The position numbers and the translations under genes were made by a program. DNA of 64,000 nt from Corynebacterium frankenforstense. GTDB lineage: Bacteria; Actinomycetota; Actinomycetes; Mycobacteriales; Mycobacteriaceae. Numbering within the stretch: position 1 is the first letter of the stretch; each line of letters starts with the position of its first letter. The notes under the pieces are model-generated. The model was not told the origin of the DNA and searched no databases. It saw only the letters and a list, made by a program, of their open reading frames with translations. Shown here piece after piece: positions 1 through 7,604 of the stretch. The DNA lies in contig NZ_JASODI010000013.1 in NCBI RefSeq assembly GCF_030211955.1, forward strand, positions 7,483 to 71,482, given 5' to 3'.

Positions 1-563
1 TCGTAGGCGGTCAGCTCGCCGGCGCCGACCTCGGTGGCCTCGTCGGAGTCGGGGTCGACGTTGCCCTTGTCGTCGATGAGCTCGAGCTTGAACGGCTCGT
101 CGGCCAGGGCCTGGCGGGCCTCGTCCTGGGAGGCCCACACGCGGCGCTCGAAGCGCTGCCCGGTCTTGATGATCTTCTTCATCCGCTTCTCGAGCTTCTT
201 CAGGTCCTCCGGGGTGAAGGGCTCGGCGGCGTCGAAGTCGTAGTAGAAGCCGTTCTCCACGGCCGGGCCGATGCCCAGCTTGGTGCCCGGGAACTCGGCC
301 TGGACGGCCTGGGCGAGCACGTGCGCGCAGGAGTGGCGGATCACGGCGCGGCCGTCGGCGGAGTCGGCGGGCACCGGGGTGAACTCGGCGTCGGCCTCCG
401 GGACGTGCGAGAGGTCCTTGAGCCGGCCCTCGGCGTCCTTGACCACGACGATGGCCTCGGGGCCCTTGTTCGGCAGGTCGAGCTCGCGCAGGGCAGCGCC
501 CACCGGTGTGCCCGCAGGTACGGTGAACGGCCGGTAGGTACGGGACTCACTGGTTAATGCCAT
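1..563 (-). CDS. thrS: Threonyl-tRNA synthetase, N-terminal part (cut by window edge)
   Basis: Charges tRNA-Thr in the cytoplasm. Only the first about 187 codons are inside the window. The translation begins [18 protein letters not shown], the TGS-like N-terminal domain. It continues into the second additional (editing) domain, where [12 protein letters not shown] carries the HxxxH metal motif near residues 73-77 and is followed by [13 protein letters not shown], both diagnostic of ThrRS. The ATG at 563 is preceded by GGAG-type Shine-Dalgarno bases. The gene lies downstream of the DyP peroxidase on the same strand after a 221-base gap that contains a hairpin. Identification is firm; the catalytic core and anticodon domain are beyond the edge. 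Confidence 0.95.
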   Translation of the reverse strand, partial: MALTSESRTYRPFTVPAGTPVGAALRELDLPNKGPEAIVVVKDAEGRLKDLSHVPEADAEFTPVPADSADGRAVIRHSCAHVLAQAVQAEFPGTKLGIGPAVENGFYYDFDAAEPFTPEDLKKLEKRMKKIIKTGQRFERRVWASQDEARQALADEPFKLELIDDKGNVDPDSDEATEVGAGELTAY

Positions 564-756
564 GGGAGGTAGGCGCTCCTTCTTGCGCTCACGCGGTGGC
601 GCCATACCGGGACGCGGCCGCTGGTGGGTTCTTCCCCCGCGTTCACCCCGCACACCGTAGAGGCGCACGGGGTCGCGGACAGTCAAGCATCCTACCCGGC
701 GGCCCCTGCCCCGCCCAGAGGCGGGCGCGCGGGCCCGGCCTCCCCCGCTTCCCCCG

Positions 757-780
757 GTGTCGGGGCGTCAGCCCCGACAC
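757..780 (-). terminator. Hairpin directly behind the DyP gene
   Basis: A perfect 10-bp GC-rich stem (GTGTCGGGGC / GCCCCGACAC) with a 4-base GTCA loop starts four bases after the DyP stop codon. It lacks a U-tract, so it is terminator-like rather than a classic intrinsic terminator. Confidence 0.5.
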
Positions 781-784
781 GGCC

Positions 785-2074
785 TTAAGCCTCGAGCAGG
801 CGCTGGCCCCAGTAGGTGTCCCCGCCCTCGCCGACTCCCGGCGGCAGCGCGTAGACCGAGGATCCGATGTGGGTGATCCACTCGTTGAGGCGGTCGCCGC
901 CGTCGAGACGGCGCTGGATCGCGCTGAACTGCTTGTCCGGGTTGCGCTGGTAGCACAGGAAGACCAGCCCGGAGTTCGAGGCGTCGCCGCTGCCCGGTTC
1001 CGGCTCGAGGTCGTAGGTGTAGGGCCGGCGCAGCAGGCGCTGCTCGCCCTGGTACTTCTCGTCGTCGCGCGAGAGCGCCATGTGGCTCTTCGGGTCGATG
1101 ACCGGAAGGCCCGTCTCGTCGGTCTTGGTCAGGTCCGGCTCGGTGAACTCGTCGCCGCCGGACAGCGGCGCGCCCTCGGGCAGGTCGCGGCCGATGACGA
1201 CCTCGCGGGAGTTGCGGTCGAGCTTCTCCCACTCGTCCATGTGCATGGCGATGCGGCGGGCGACCATGACGCTGCCGCCGTCGAGCCAGTCGGGCGCGCC
1301 ATCGGCGGCGGCGTCGATCCAGACCTGCTGGTCGTACTCCTCGTCGCCGTGCGGGTTGACGGTGCCGTCCTTCTGGCCGAAGAGGTTGCGCGGGGTGGTG
1401 CCGTCGGCCATCGAGCCGTCGGCGTGGCTGAGCCCGCGCTGGAACCAGCGGGTGTGGGCGTAGTCCACCCCGGAGCGGATCATGTGGCGCATCGCGTAGG
1501 CCACCGAGATGGCGTCGTCGCCGCAGATCTGCAGCACCAGGTCGGTCTGGCCCCAGCGCGGGTCCAGGTCGTCGTGTTCGAAGGCGGGGATGTCGTGCAG
1601 GAACTCCGGGCGCTTGTCGGTCAGGCCGATCTTGTCGAAGAGCGGCTCGCCGAAGCCGACCGTGATGGTCAGGTTCGCCGGGATCTGCACCATCTCCGGC
1701 TCGAGCCCGCCGACCGGGTTCTGCCCGGTGCACAGCGCGCGGGCGTCCTCGGTCCACAGGTTCATCAGCCGACGCACCCCCGCGCGGTCCACGCCCTCGT
1801 TGAGGTCGAAGGAGATCAGCGCGAGGTTGGCCTGCGAGGCGGTCTGCACGCCGGCCTGGTGGGGCCCGTCGAAGGCCACCGTCCGACCGGCCAGCGGGGC
1901 GGCGTCCGCCCCGGGCACGTCCGTCGCCTCATCCCCCGTGCCGCCCTTGGCGGTCTCGCCGCCGGGACTGGCGCAGGCCACGGCGGCGGCGCCGACGGCG
2001 CCGACCCCGGCTCCGAGGAACCCGCGGCGCGAGAGGCGGTGGATGTGCTGGTTGCGGTCGTTGGTGTCAGTCAT
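785..2074 (-). CDS. Tat-exported Dyp-type (heme) peroxidase
   Basis: Probable secreted heme peroxidase of the DyP/EfeB family, using H2O2 to oxidise dyes or porphyrin-like substrates. The 429-residue protein starts with a twin-arginine signal (SRRGFLG near residues 15-21) followed by a hydrophobic stretch ending at ACASPGG; the Cys could also be lipidated. The mature part has the GQKDGTVNP version of the GxxDG motif carrying the distal Asp, then RRIAMHMDEWE with the likely proximal His. ATG 2074 has GAAGG just upstream. It is the last gene of the copC-PCuAC-DyP run, 60 bases after the copper chaperone. An EfeUOB-type iron role is possible, but no efeU or efeO is adjacent. Confidence 0.88.
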   Translation of the reverse strand: MTDTNDRNQHIHRLSRRGFLGAGVGAVGAAAVACASPGGETAKGGTGDEATDVPGADAAPLAGRTVAFDGPHQAGVQTASQANLALISFDLNEGVDRAGVRRLMNLWTEDARALCTGQNPVGGLEPEMVQIPANLTITVGFGEPLFDKIGLTDKRPEFLHDIPAFEHDDLDPRWGQTDLVLQICGDDAISVAYAMRHMIRSGVDYAHTRWFQRGLSHADGSMADGTTPRNLFGQKDGTVNPHGDEEYDQQVWIDAAADGAPDWLDGGSVMVARRIAMHMDEWEKLDRNSREVVIGRDLPEGAPLSGGDEFTEPDLTKTDETGLPVIDPKSHMALSRDDEKYQGEQRLLRRPYTYDLEPEPGSGDASNSGLVFLCYQRNPDKQFSAIQRRLDGGDRLNEWITHIGSSVYALPPGVGEGGDTYWGQRLLEA

Positions 2075-2134
2075 TGCCTTCTGTTCGAGCTCCCTCAGTG
2101 TGGCCCGTACGGGCCGTCGGTGCCCCGGGTGGGC

Positions 2135-2842
2135 CTAGTGACCCTCGTGGCCCTCGTGGCCGGAGTGGTCCATGCCCTCCATGTTGCCCGAGTCGCCGTG
2201 GTCCATGCCTTCCATGCCCTCGTGGCCGGAGTGGTCCATGTCCTCCATGCCCTCCATGCCCTCGAGGCCGCCGTGCTCCTGGCCGGCGAGGTCGCCGTAG
2301 TCCTCGTCGCCCGGCAGCAGGGTGCGCACGGGCACGTCCTTGGCCTCGACGGTCGCGCCGTCGGCCAGCTCGAAGGTGATGTCGACGGTGTCGCCGGCGG
2401 CGACCGGGGTTTCGTAGTCCATGACCATCAGGTGGTCGCCGCCCGGCTCGAGCACGCGCTCGCCGTTGGCGGGGATCGTCATCGGGGTGGTCATCTCCTG
2501 CATGACACCGTCGACGGTCTCGTGCATCTGGTTCTTCGGCGCGCCCAGCGAGGTGGTGAAGCCGGTGATCGACAGGTCGCGGTCGGTGTGGTTGACCAGG
2601 GTGCCGAAGATGCCGGTCATGTGGTTGTCCTCGCCCTTGGCACGCACGACGGCTTCCTCGAAGGTCAGCTCGGAGTCCGCAGCCTCGGTGGTGCTCTCGG
2701 CGGCCGAGGTCGACTGGCTGCTCTCCGCGGTGGTGGCCTCGGAGTCCTGCTCGTTGGCGGGCGAGCAGCCGGCCAGGGCGAGGGCGGCGGTCGCGGTGAG
2801 CGCGGCCAGCATCATCGGCGAGCGCTTGGACAGGTGCTTCAT
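2135..2842 (-). CDS. PCuAC-type copper chaperone lipoprotein with His/Met-rich tail
   Basis: Extracytoplasmic Cu(I)-binding lipoprotein of the PCu(A)C family, which delivers copper to cytochrome oxidase or buffers it. A signal peptide ends in the lipobox LALAGC (Cys near 26), followed by a Ser/Thr/Glu-rich spacer. The core shows NQMHETVDG...M and GGDHLMVMD, matching the His/Met ligands of the family. The last about 45 residues are degenerate repeats of the type GMEGMDHSGHEG, an added metal-binding tail not part of the core domain. Its ribosome site lies within the last codons of copC, only 4 bases upstream, so the two are probably translationally coupled. Confidence 0.87.
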   Translation of the reverse strand: MKHLSKRSPMMLAALTATAALALAGCSPANEQDSEATTAESSQSTSAAESTTEAADSELTFEEAVVRAKGEDNHMTGIFGTLVNHTDRDLSITGFTTSLGAPKNQMHETVDGVMQEMTTPMTIPANGERVLEPGGDHLMVMDYETPVAAGDTVDITFELADGATVEAKDVPVRTLLPGDEDYGDLAGQEHGGLEGMEGMEDMDHSGHEGMEGMDHGDSGNMEGMDHSGHEGHEGH

Positions 2843-2846
2843 CGAA

Positions 2847-3428
2847 TTACTTCTCCTTGTTAGAGGACGTCGTGGAACGAGTGAACCAGACGATCACGGC
2901 ACCGAGGACGGCCAGCAGCGCGACCCCGCCGAGGGCGATCCACAGCCAGGAGGAGGGTCCCTCCTCGGCCGCGGCCCCGTCGGGGGCGTCCGCGGTCTCC
3001 CCGGTCGAGCCCTCGGCCCCGGCGGAATCGCCGAGGACCGTGAACTGCGTCTTGCCGCGGGTGGAGTGCCCGTCCGAGGACGTGATCTGGAAGCCGACCG
3101 TGTAGGTGCCCGGCCCCGGGTCGATGCCCTCGGGCACGTCGATGGCGACGAATCGCCGGTCGAGCTCGGGCTTGCCGCTGAACAGGACCTCGCCGCTCTC
3201 GGCGTCCGAGACGGCCACGGTGTTGAAGTTCGGGCGCGGCTCGCCGGAGAACTCCAGCGTGATGCGCTCCGGGAAATTGTCGACGCTCGCGTTCACACCC
3301 GGGTCTGCGTCGATGACGCTGTCGTGGGCGGTCGCCGTGGGCGCCGCCGCCGCGGCGCCGAAGACGCCGGTCAGGGCGGCTGCGGCGGCGACGAGGCCGG
3401 CTCGTGCACGGTGCGCGGTGTCTCTCAA
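2847..3428 (-). CDS. copC: CopC-domain copper resistance protein, membrane anchored
   Basis: Secreted CopC-fold protein binding Cu(II) at its N-terminal His. The 193-residue product has a signal peptide ending in ATAHDSV, so processing would expose the N-terminal His expected for CopC. The domain includes ITLEFSGEPRPNFN and ITSSDGHSTRG (second conserved His). It is followed by a Glu/Ala-rich spacer and a C-terminal membrane helix (WLWIALGGVALLAVLGAVIV) with a Lys-rich end. I chose TTG 3428 because it places GAAAGG upstream and gives a normal signal peptide; longer in-frame starts lack support and would overlap a tRNA. First gene of the copC-PCuAC-DyP operon. Confidence 0.85.
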   Translation of the reverse strand: MRDTAHRARAGLVAAAAALTGVFGAAAAAPTATAHDSVIDADPGVNASVDNFPERITLEFSGEPRPNFNTVAVSDAESGEVLFSGKPELDRRFVAIDVPEGIDPGPGTYTVGFQITSSDGHSTRGKTQFTVLGDSAGAEGSTGETADAPDGAAAEEGPSSWLWIALGGVALLAVLGAVIVWFTRSTTSSNKEK

Positions 3429-3581
3429 GGTTCTCGGGGCCTTTCCTTCGACTGCGGCCCGGTCCGTCCGGGCCCGGGCACTCCGGCTTAGTTGTCGGCG
3501 CGCCCGGTGTCCCAGTTCCCCGTCGGGGTGAAAGAGGGGGTCCGCCGTATCGGGTTCGACGGTCGATTCTACCCCGGAGAT

Positions 3582-3618
3582 GCAAAAGATCCCGCACCCC
3601 TGATCGGGGGCGGGATCT
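3582..3618 (-). terminator. Intrinsic terminator of tRNA-Val(CAC)
   Basis: Minus-strand stem AGATCCCGC / GCGGGATCT with an inner GGGG/CCCC extension, followed by TTTT on the minus strand. It sits just past the 3' end of the minus-strand tRNA-Val. Confidence 0.75.
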
Positions 3619-3623
3619 GACGG

Positions 3624-3695
3624 TGGTCCCAGCTGGGATCGAACCAGCGACCTTTCCGGTGTGAACGGAACGCTCTTCCACTGAGCCATGGGACC
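3624..3695 (-). tRNA. tRNA-Val (anticodon CAC)
   Basis: A 72-base cloverleaf on the minus strand: acceptor GGTCCCA/TGGGACC, anticodon arm TTCCG-TTCACAC-CGGAA giving anticodon CAC, T-arm GCTGG-TTCGATC-CCAGC, discriminator A. CCA is not encoded. It reads GTG codons. Confidence 0.95.
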
Positions 3696-4091
3696 GAACG
3701 ACTCACAGCGGGCGACACGGCCCGTGCGGTGCGCTGTACAAGTTAACACGCCACCTCCTCGCCGACCTAATCCGCAGGTGGACCGGAGTGCGCTGACCAC
3801 CCACCACGGCAGCGTACGCGCACGGGCGTGCGACGCGGCGTCGTCAAGCACACGTGGCACACACGCACACGCCGGATAACCCTGCACGGGGGGGGCGCGC
3901 CGGACGCGGCGGGGGACGCGTCCGGGCGGGCGACGGGGAGCGGCAAAGCGAGCGGAGGCGGGCACCGGTGCGCCGGAGCGCGCCCGCGGGGGCCGTCAAA
4001 ACCGCGCGACGCTGGGGATTTGTCTTAGGCGACCGGAACCAGATAGAGTTTGTCCTCGCACAACGGCAGGCGCCGCCTACCGGATGGGCGT
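3696..4091. other. Intergenic region between two divergent tRNA transcription units
   Basis: About 395 bases with no convincing gene. Short open frames here lack start signals and family features. The right end holds a promoter for the plus-strand tRNA cluster. Near 3831-3847 a TTGACGACGCCGCG-like sequence (minus strand) resembles the dispersed motif reported in the findings. Confidence 0.6.
4020..4049 (+). promoter_or_regulatory. Promoter of the tRNA cluster
   Basis: -35 TTGTCT and -10 TAGAGT separated by 18 bases, ending about 42 bases before the first tRNA-Gly. Confidence 0.55.
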
Positions 4092-4164
4092 GCGGATGTA
4101 GCGCAGTTGGTAGCGCATCACCTTGCCAAGGTGAGGGTCGCGAGTTCGAGTCTCGTCATCCGCT
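4092..4164 (+). tRNA. tRNA-Gly (GCC), copy 1
   Basis: 73-base cloverleaf: acceptor GCGGATG/CATCCGC, anticodon arm TCACC-TTGCCAA-GGTGA giving GCC, T-arm with TTCGAGT. First gene of the cluster; its sequence is identical to the later two Gly tRNAs. Confidence 0.95.
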
Positions 4165-4188
4165 CCGGGAATTTCGATTCCCTTCCCC

Positions 4189-4260
4189 GCGCGATTAGCT
4201 CAGGGGGAGAGCGCTTCCCTGACACGGAAGAGGTCACTGGTTCAATTCCAGTATCGCGCA
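4189..4260 (+). tRNA. tRNA-Val (GAC), copy 1
   Basis: 72-base cloverleaf: acceptor GCGCGAT/ATCGCGC, anticodon arm CTTCC-CTGACAC-GGAAG giving GAC, T-arm ACTGG-TTCAATT-CCAGT, discriminator A. Confidence 0.95.
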
Positions 4261-4283
4261 CAGAGAACCTTCGGGTTCTCGAT

Positions 4284-4356
4284 GCGGATGTAGCGCAGTT
4301 GGTAGCGCATCACCTTGCCAAGGTGAGGGTCGCGAGTTCGAGTCTCGTCATCCGCT
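4284..4356 (+). tRNA. tRNA-Gly (GCC), copy 2
   Basis: Same sequence as the tRNA-Gly at 4092. It is separated from tRNA-Val by a 23-base spacer containing a small GAGAACCTTCGGGTTCTC hairpin, likely a processing element. Confidence 0.95.
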
Positions 4357-4407
4357 CCGGTACCCGGTTTTCCGGGCACCCAATCAGGTGGGCCGAGGTC
4401 CTCCTGC

Positions 4408-4478
4408 GGTGGAATGGCCGAGTGGTGAGGCAACGGCCTGCAAAGCCGTGCACACGGGTTCGATTCCCGTTTCCACCT
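4408..4478 (+). tRNA. tRNA-Cys (GCA)
   Basis: 71-base cloverleaf: acceptor GGTGGAA/TTCCACC, anticodon arm ACGGC-CTGCAAA-GCCGT giving GCA, T-arm ACGGG-TTCGATT-CCCGT. It sits between the two Val-Gly repeat copies. Confidence 0.95.
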
Positions 4479-4495
4479 CGTAGTTCATCTACCCC

Positions 4496-4567
4496 GCGCG
4501 ATTAGCTCAGGGGGAGAGCGCTTCCCTGACACGGAAGAGGTCACTGGTTCAATTCCAGTATCGCGCA
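4496..4567 (+). tRNA. tRNA-Val (GAC), copy 2
   Basis: Identical to the tRNA-Val(GAC) at 4189. Confidence 0.95.
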
Positions 4568-4590
4568 CAGAGAACCTTCGGGTTCTCGAT

Positions 4591-4663
4591 GCGGATGTAG
4601 CGCAGTTGGTAGCGCATCACCTTGCCAAGGTGAGGGTCGCGAGTTCGAGTCTCGTCATCCGCT
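4591..4663 (+). tRNA. tRNA-Gly (GCC), copy 3
   Basis: Identical to the other two tRNA-Gly(GCC) genes; last of the cluster, followed within 10 bases by a terminator. Confidence 0.95.
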
Positions 4664-4669
4664 CCACCA

Positions 4670-4703
4670 CCCCGCCGGTCCTTTTCAGGGCCGGCGGGGT
4701 TTT
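4670..4703 (+). terminator. Intrinsic terminator of the tRNA cluster
   Basis: Stem CCCCGCCGG / CCGGCGGGG with a 12-base loop, followed by TTTT. Confidence 0.85.
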
Positions 4704-4776
4704 CCGTGTCCGGGGCCGGTCGGTCTGGACTCGGGTGGGGACTGTCCGGCCGGGACCGGCGGCCGCGGAGCGCGGC

Positions 4777-4782
4777 TAGTCT
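4777..4782 (+). promoter_or_regulatory. -10 element TAGTCT, leaderless start of the RibD-like gene
   Basis: TAGTCT ends six bases before ATG 4789, and no Shine-Dalgarno is present; transcription likely starts at the start codon. Confidence 0.5.
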
Positions 4783-4788
4783 CGGGGT

Positions 4789-5604
4789 ATGGACTCCGAG
4801 GACACACACCAGCCCCGCGGCACGGACGACGCCACCGCGACCGGCCCCGACGCGCTACTCGATGAACTCGTCGGCCCGGACACGCCCGCCCACGGGGAGA
4901 CCGGCGCCCCGGCAGCCGGCGGCCGCCCGGCCGAGGTCCGCGCCATCATGGTCAGCGCCCTGACCGGGTCCGCGGCTGTCGACGGGACCTCGGGAGGACT
5001 CGGCAACGACCTGGACGCCGCCCTGCTCGCCGCGGTGCGCCAGTGGGCCGACGCGGTGCTCGTCGGTGCGGGCACCGTGCGCGCCGAGGACTACGGCCCG
5101 GTCTGCCCCGACCCCGACTACACCGCCCGGCGCGCCGCACGCGGCCAGGCCGCGGCCCCGGTGCTCGCGGTGCTCTCCGGCTCACTGGCCCTCGACACGT
5201 CCGCCCGTCTCTTCGCCGCCTGCCGCGGCGAGGCCCCCGGCGCGCGCCCGCCGCTGATCCTGACCGACTCCTCCGGCGCCGCCTCCGCGCGCGCCGAGAC
5301 GCTCCGGAGTGCCGGAGCCGAGGTCGTCGACACCGGTGGAGGCGACGTGCGCGCCGCCGTCGACACGCTCGTCGCGCGCGGGGCGCGCCGCATCGTCTGC
5401 GAGGGCGGGCCGAGCCTGCTGGGCGCGGAGATCTCCGCCGACCTGATCGACGTGCTCTACCTGACCCTCTCCCCCGTCCTCTCCGGCGCGGTCGAGCAGC
5501 CCCTGGTCACCGGCGCGGAGACGACCGCCCGCCCGATGGAGCTGGAGAACCTGCACCGCGACGCCGACTCCACGCTCTTCCTGCGCTACCGCCGCAGGCG
5601 CTGA
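4789..5604 (+). CDS. RibD C-terminal / dihydrofolate-reductase-like pyrimidine reductase
   Basis: A 271-residue member of the RibD C-terminal (DHFR-like fold) family, which reduces a pyrimidine-type substrate with NADPH. After a variable acidic N-terminus, VRAIMVSALTGSAAVDG starts the domain. WADAVLVGAGTVRAEDYGPV is the conserved nucleotide-binding stretch, and ARRIVCEGGPSLLGAEI near residue 200 is the typical C-terminal GGP motif. No deaminase domain is present. Gene order with aftC, msrB and hemQ mirrors the M. tuberculosis Rv2671 neighbourhood, so this is probably the orthologue of that RibD-like protein. The in vivo substrate is not certain. Confidence 0.85.
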   Translation: MDSEDTHQPRGTDDATATGPDALLDELVGPDTPAHGETGAPAAGGRPAEVRAIMVSALTGSAAVDGTSGGLGNDLDAALLAAVRQWADAVLVGAGTVRAEDYGPVCPDPDYTARRAARGQAAAPVLAVLSGSLALDTSARLFAACRGEAPGARPPLILTDSSGAASARAETLRSAGAEVVDTGGGDVRAAVDTLVARGARRIVCEGGPSLLGAEISADLIDVLYLTLSPVLSGAVEQPLVTGAETTARPMELENLHRDADSTLFLRYRRRR

Positions 5605-5688
5605 GTCGCGCGTCGGTCGCCGAGCCGTGCCCCGGGCGCCGGACTCGCGCCGCGCGCCGGGGCTGCCGGGAAGGCCCATTCCATTCAG

Positions 5689-5694
5689 TAGGGT
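5689..5694 (+). promoter_or_regulatory. -10 element TAGGGT before aftC
   Basis: TAGGGT is followed by exactly seven bases and then GTG 5702, a leaderless arrangement. Confidence 0.5.
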
Positions 5695-5701
5695 GGACCG
5701 C

Positions 5702-7060
5702 GTGAAATCTCTTCGCAGCGACCCGTTCGCCGGCTTCTGGGTCGGCGCCGTGCCCGCGGCCGACGCCGCGGGTCGCGCCACGGCCCCCGCACAGTCCGCC
5801 GACTCGACTGCCGGGCTGCGCGACCTCGGCCGCCACGACGGCCTGCTGCGCGTCATCCTCTGGCCGCTGGCGGTGCTGCTGGTCGTGCACACCGTCCTCG
5901 TGCGCGCCGTCGCCGGCAGCGTCACGGACGACTTCACCACGGTCTACCTCGCCGCGCGCCGCTTCCTGGACCGGGTGCCCGTCTACGACGAGATCTACCA
6001 CCACGTCGACCCGCACTACCTCTACAACCCGGGCGCGACCCTGCTGCTGAGCCCGCTGGGGATGAGCCACCACCCGAACGCGGTGCGTATGGTCTTCATC
6101 CTCGTCGGTGCCGCCGCGATCATCGCTGCACTGGCCTGGCTGACCCGTCTGTTCGGCTACCGCGCCACCTCGGCCGTGCTCCCCCTGGCCGTCTGCGCGG
6201 CGTTTCTGACCGAGGCGGTGCGCAACACGCTCGTCTTCGCCAACATCAACGGCGTCCTCCTGCTCGTCTTCGTCGCCTTCCTCGCCTGGCTGCTGCGCGG
6301 CCGCGACTGGGCCGCCGGCGTCGCACTCGGCCTGTGCATCCTGATCAAGCCGATGTTCGCCCCGCTGATCGTGCTGTGCATCGCCGTGTGGCGCTGGCGA
6401 GCGGTCATCGCCGCAGTCGCCGTGCCGGTCGTGGCCAACCTGGTCGCCTGGCCGCTGGTGCCCGGCGCCGGTGACTACCTGACCAAGCTCGCCCCGTACC
6501 TCGGCGAGGTCCGCGACTACGCCAACAGCTCGCTTCCCGGCATCGCCGTCTACTTCGGCTGGCCCGGGTGGCTGCGGCTGACACTGACCGCCGTGTGCGC
6601 CGCCGCGGTGGCCGTGGCCGTCATCGTGCTGGCCCGCTACCGCTTCACCGCTCCCCTGATGTGGCTGATCACCTCGTCGTCGGTGCTGCTGGCCGGGGTG
6701 TTCCTGCTGTCCTCGCTGGGCCAGCAGTACTACTCGATGATGCTCTTCCCGCTGGTCTTCACCGTCCTGCTGGAGCGCTCCGTGGTGCACAACTGGCCGG
6801 CGTGGGCCGCCCTGGCCGCGGTCTTCTCCCCCTTCGACTGGGACGCCGAGGCCTGGGGCCGGTGGGGCCGCTGGGTCGGCCAGTTCGCCAACACCGCCGG
6901 CTGGGCGACACTGCTCGCCGTCGCCGCGGCCGTCGCCGTGGCCTGGTGGCGCTCCGAGCGCGCCACGGGCGACCGGGCTGCCGGGCCAGCCGGGGTCACC
7001 GGCGACGCCCGGAAATACCGCACCCGCCGCGTACGCTTCAGTGAGAGGCAGCGCAAGTGA
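5702..7060 (+). CDS. aftC: Alpha-(1->3)-arabinofuranosyltransferase AftC (GT87 family)
   Basis: Integral membrane glycosyltransferase that adds alpha-1,3 branch arabinofuranose from decaprenyl-phosphoarabinose to arabinogalactan and lipoarabinomannan. The 452-residue protein is strongly hydrophobic with about ten membrane helices. The periplasmic loop after helix 1 holds VTDDFTTVYLAARRFLDRVPVYDE, with the paired acidic residues expected of GT-C enzymes, and YNPGATLLLSPLGM follows. I prefer GTG 5702 to an upstream in-frame GTG because the -10 element TAGGGT sits seven bases before it. Position between the RibD-like gene and msrB matches aftC in corynebacteria and mycobacteria, and supports a mycolic-acid cell wall. 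Confidence 0.9.
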   Translation: MKSLRSDPFAGFWVGAVPAADAAGRATAPAQSADSTAGLRDLGRHDGLLRVILWPLAVLLVVHTVLVRAVAGSVTDDFTTVYLAARRFLDRVPVYDEIYHHVDPHYLYNPGATLLLSPLGMSHHPNAVRMVFILVGAAAIIAALAWLTRLFGYRATSAVLPLAVCAAFLTEAVRNTLVFANINGVLLLVFVAFLAWLLRGRDWAAGVALGLCILIKPMFAPLIVLCIAVWRWRAVIAAVAVPVVANLVAWPLVPGAGDYLTKLAPYLGEVRDYANSSLPGIAVYFGWPGWLRLTLTAVCAAAVAVAVIVLARYRFTAPLMWLITSSSVLLAGVFLLSSLGQQYYSMMLFPLVFTVLLERSVVHNWPAWAALAAVFSPFDWDAEAWGRWGRWVGQFANTAGWATLLAVAAAVAVAWWRSERATGDRAAGPAGVTGDARKYRTRRVRFSERQRK

Positions 7061-7079
7061 ATCCCCGAGGAGGCAGACC

Positions 7080-7502
7080 GTGACCGACTTCAAGATGATC
7101 TCCGACGCCGAGTGGCGCGAGCGCCTCAACGACGAGGAGTACCGGGTGCTGCGCCAGGCCGGCACCGAGGCGCCGTTCGTCGGCGAGTACACCGACACCA
7201 CCACCGAGGGCGTCTACAGCTGCCGGGCCTGCGGCGCCGAGCTGTTCCGCTCCGAGCACAAGTTCGCCTCCCACTGCGGCTGGCCGGCGTTCTTCTCCCC
7301 GCTGGCCGGCGACCGCGTCGTCGAACGCACCGATGACTCGCTGGGCATGCGCCGCACCGAGGTGCTCTGCGCCAGCTGCGGCTCCCACCTGGGCCACGTC
7401 TTCGCCGGCGAGGGCTACGACACCCCGACCGACCTGCGCTACTGCATCAACTCCGTGTGCCTGACCCTCGAGCCCGCCGAGGGCGAGGCCGGGGACAGGT
7501 AA
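7080..7502 (+). CDS. msrB: Peptide-methionine (R)-S-oxide reductase
   Basis: Repairs R-methionine sulfoxide in oxidised proteins using thioredoxin. The 140-residue protein has the four zinc cysteines in SCRACG (48, 51) and CASCG (97, 100). GHVFAGEG follows, and the catalytic Cys lies in RYCINSV (Cys 122). GTG 7080 is preceded by a strong GAGGAGG Shine-Dalgarno seven bases away; an in-frame start further upstream would overlap aftC. It begins 19 bases after the aftC stop, so it is probably co-transcribed. Confidence 0.95.
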   Translation: MTDFKMISDAEWRERLNDEEYRVLRQAGTEAPFVGEYTDTTTEGVYSCRACGAELFRSEHKFASHCGWPAFFSPLAGDRVVERTDDSLGMRRTEVLCASCGSHLGHVFAGEGYDTPTDLRYCINSVCLTLEPAEGEAGDR

Positions 7503-7543
7503 CCGCGCAGCCGAGACAGCGGGACCCGCGCACACAGCGAAGC

Positions 7544-7585
7544 GAGAGAGGACCGCCGGTGGGATTCCACCGGCGGTCCTCTCTC
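7544..7585. terminator. Bidirectional terminator between msrB and hemQ
   Basis: A perfect 19-bp stem running from GAGAGAGG to CCTCTCTC with a GATT loop lies between two convergent genes. Only short T/CT-rich runs flank it. Confidence 0.8.
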
Positions 7586-7604
7586 ATGGACCTGTCAGAG
7601 CCTC

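Larger units (their letters stand above)
4185..4358 (+). repeat. 174-bp perfect direct repeat, copy 1 (tRNA-Val + tRNA-Gly)
   Basis: Identical base for base to 4492-4665, including the 23-base spacer between the two tRNA genes. Divergence begins immediately outside both ends, which marks a recent duplication around tRNA-Cys. Confidence 0.95.
4492..4665 (+). repeat. 174-bp perfect direct repeat, copy 2 (tRNA-Val + tRNA-Gly)
   Basis: Second copy of the unit at 4185-4358, offset by 307 bases, identical throughout. Confidence 0.95.

Noticed and set aside
564..784. T-box leader before thrS
   Set aside because: No specifier stem, T-box sequence or antiterminator could be recognised, and in actinobacteria such leaders are mainly known before ileS.
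557..2863. Long plus-strand open frame opposite the DyP/PCuAC genes
   Set aside because: Antisense frame of high-GC genes; no family features, and it crosses two well-identified genes.
3696..4091. Genes in the gap between tRNA units
   Set aside because: Short frames without Shine-Dalgarno, leaderless promoter or recognisable sequence; one reads straight into tRNA genes.
4185..4665. CRISPR-like array from the repeated tRNA segment
   Set aside because: Repeats are complete tRNA genes with cloverleaf folds. No CRISPR array was found anywhere in the window.
5507..7204. Minus-strand 565-codon frame over aftC/msrB
   Set aside because: Antisense to two firmly identified genes; composition typical of shadow frames.
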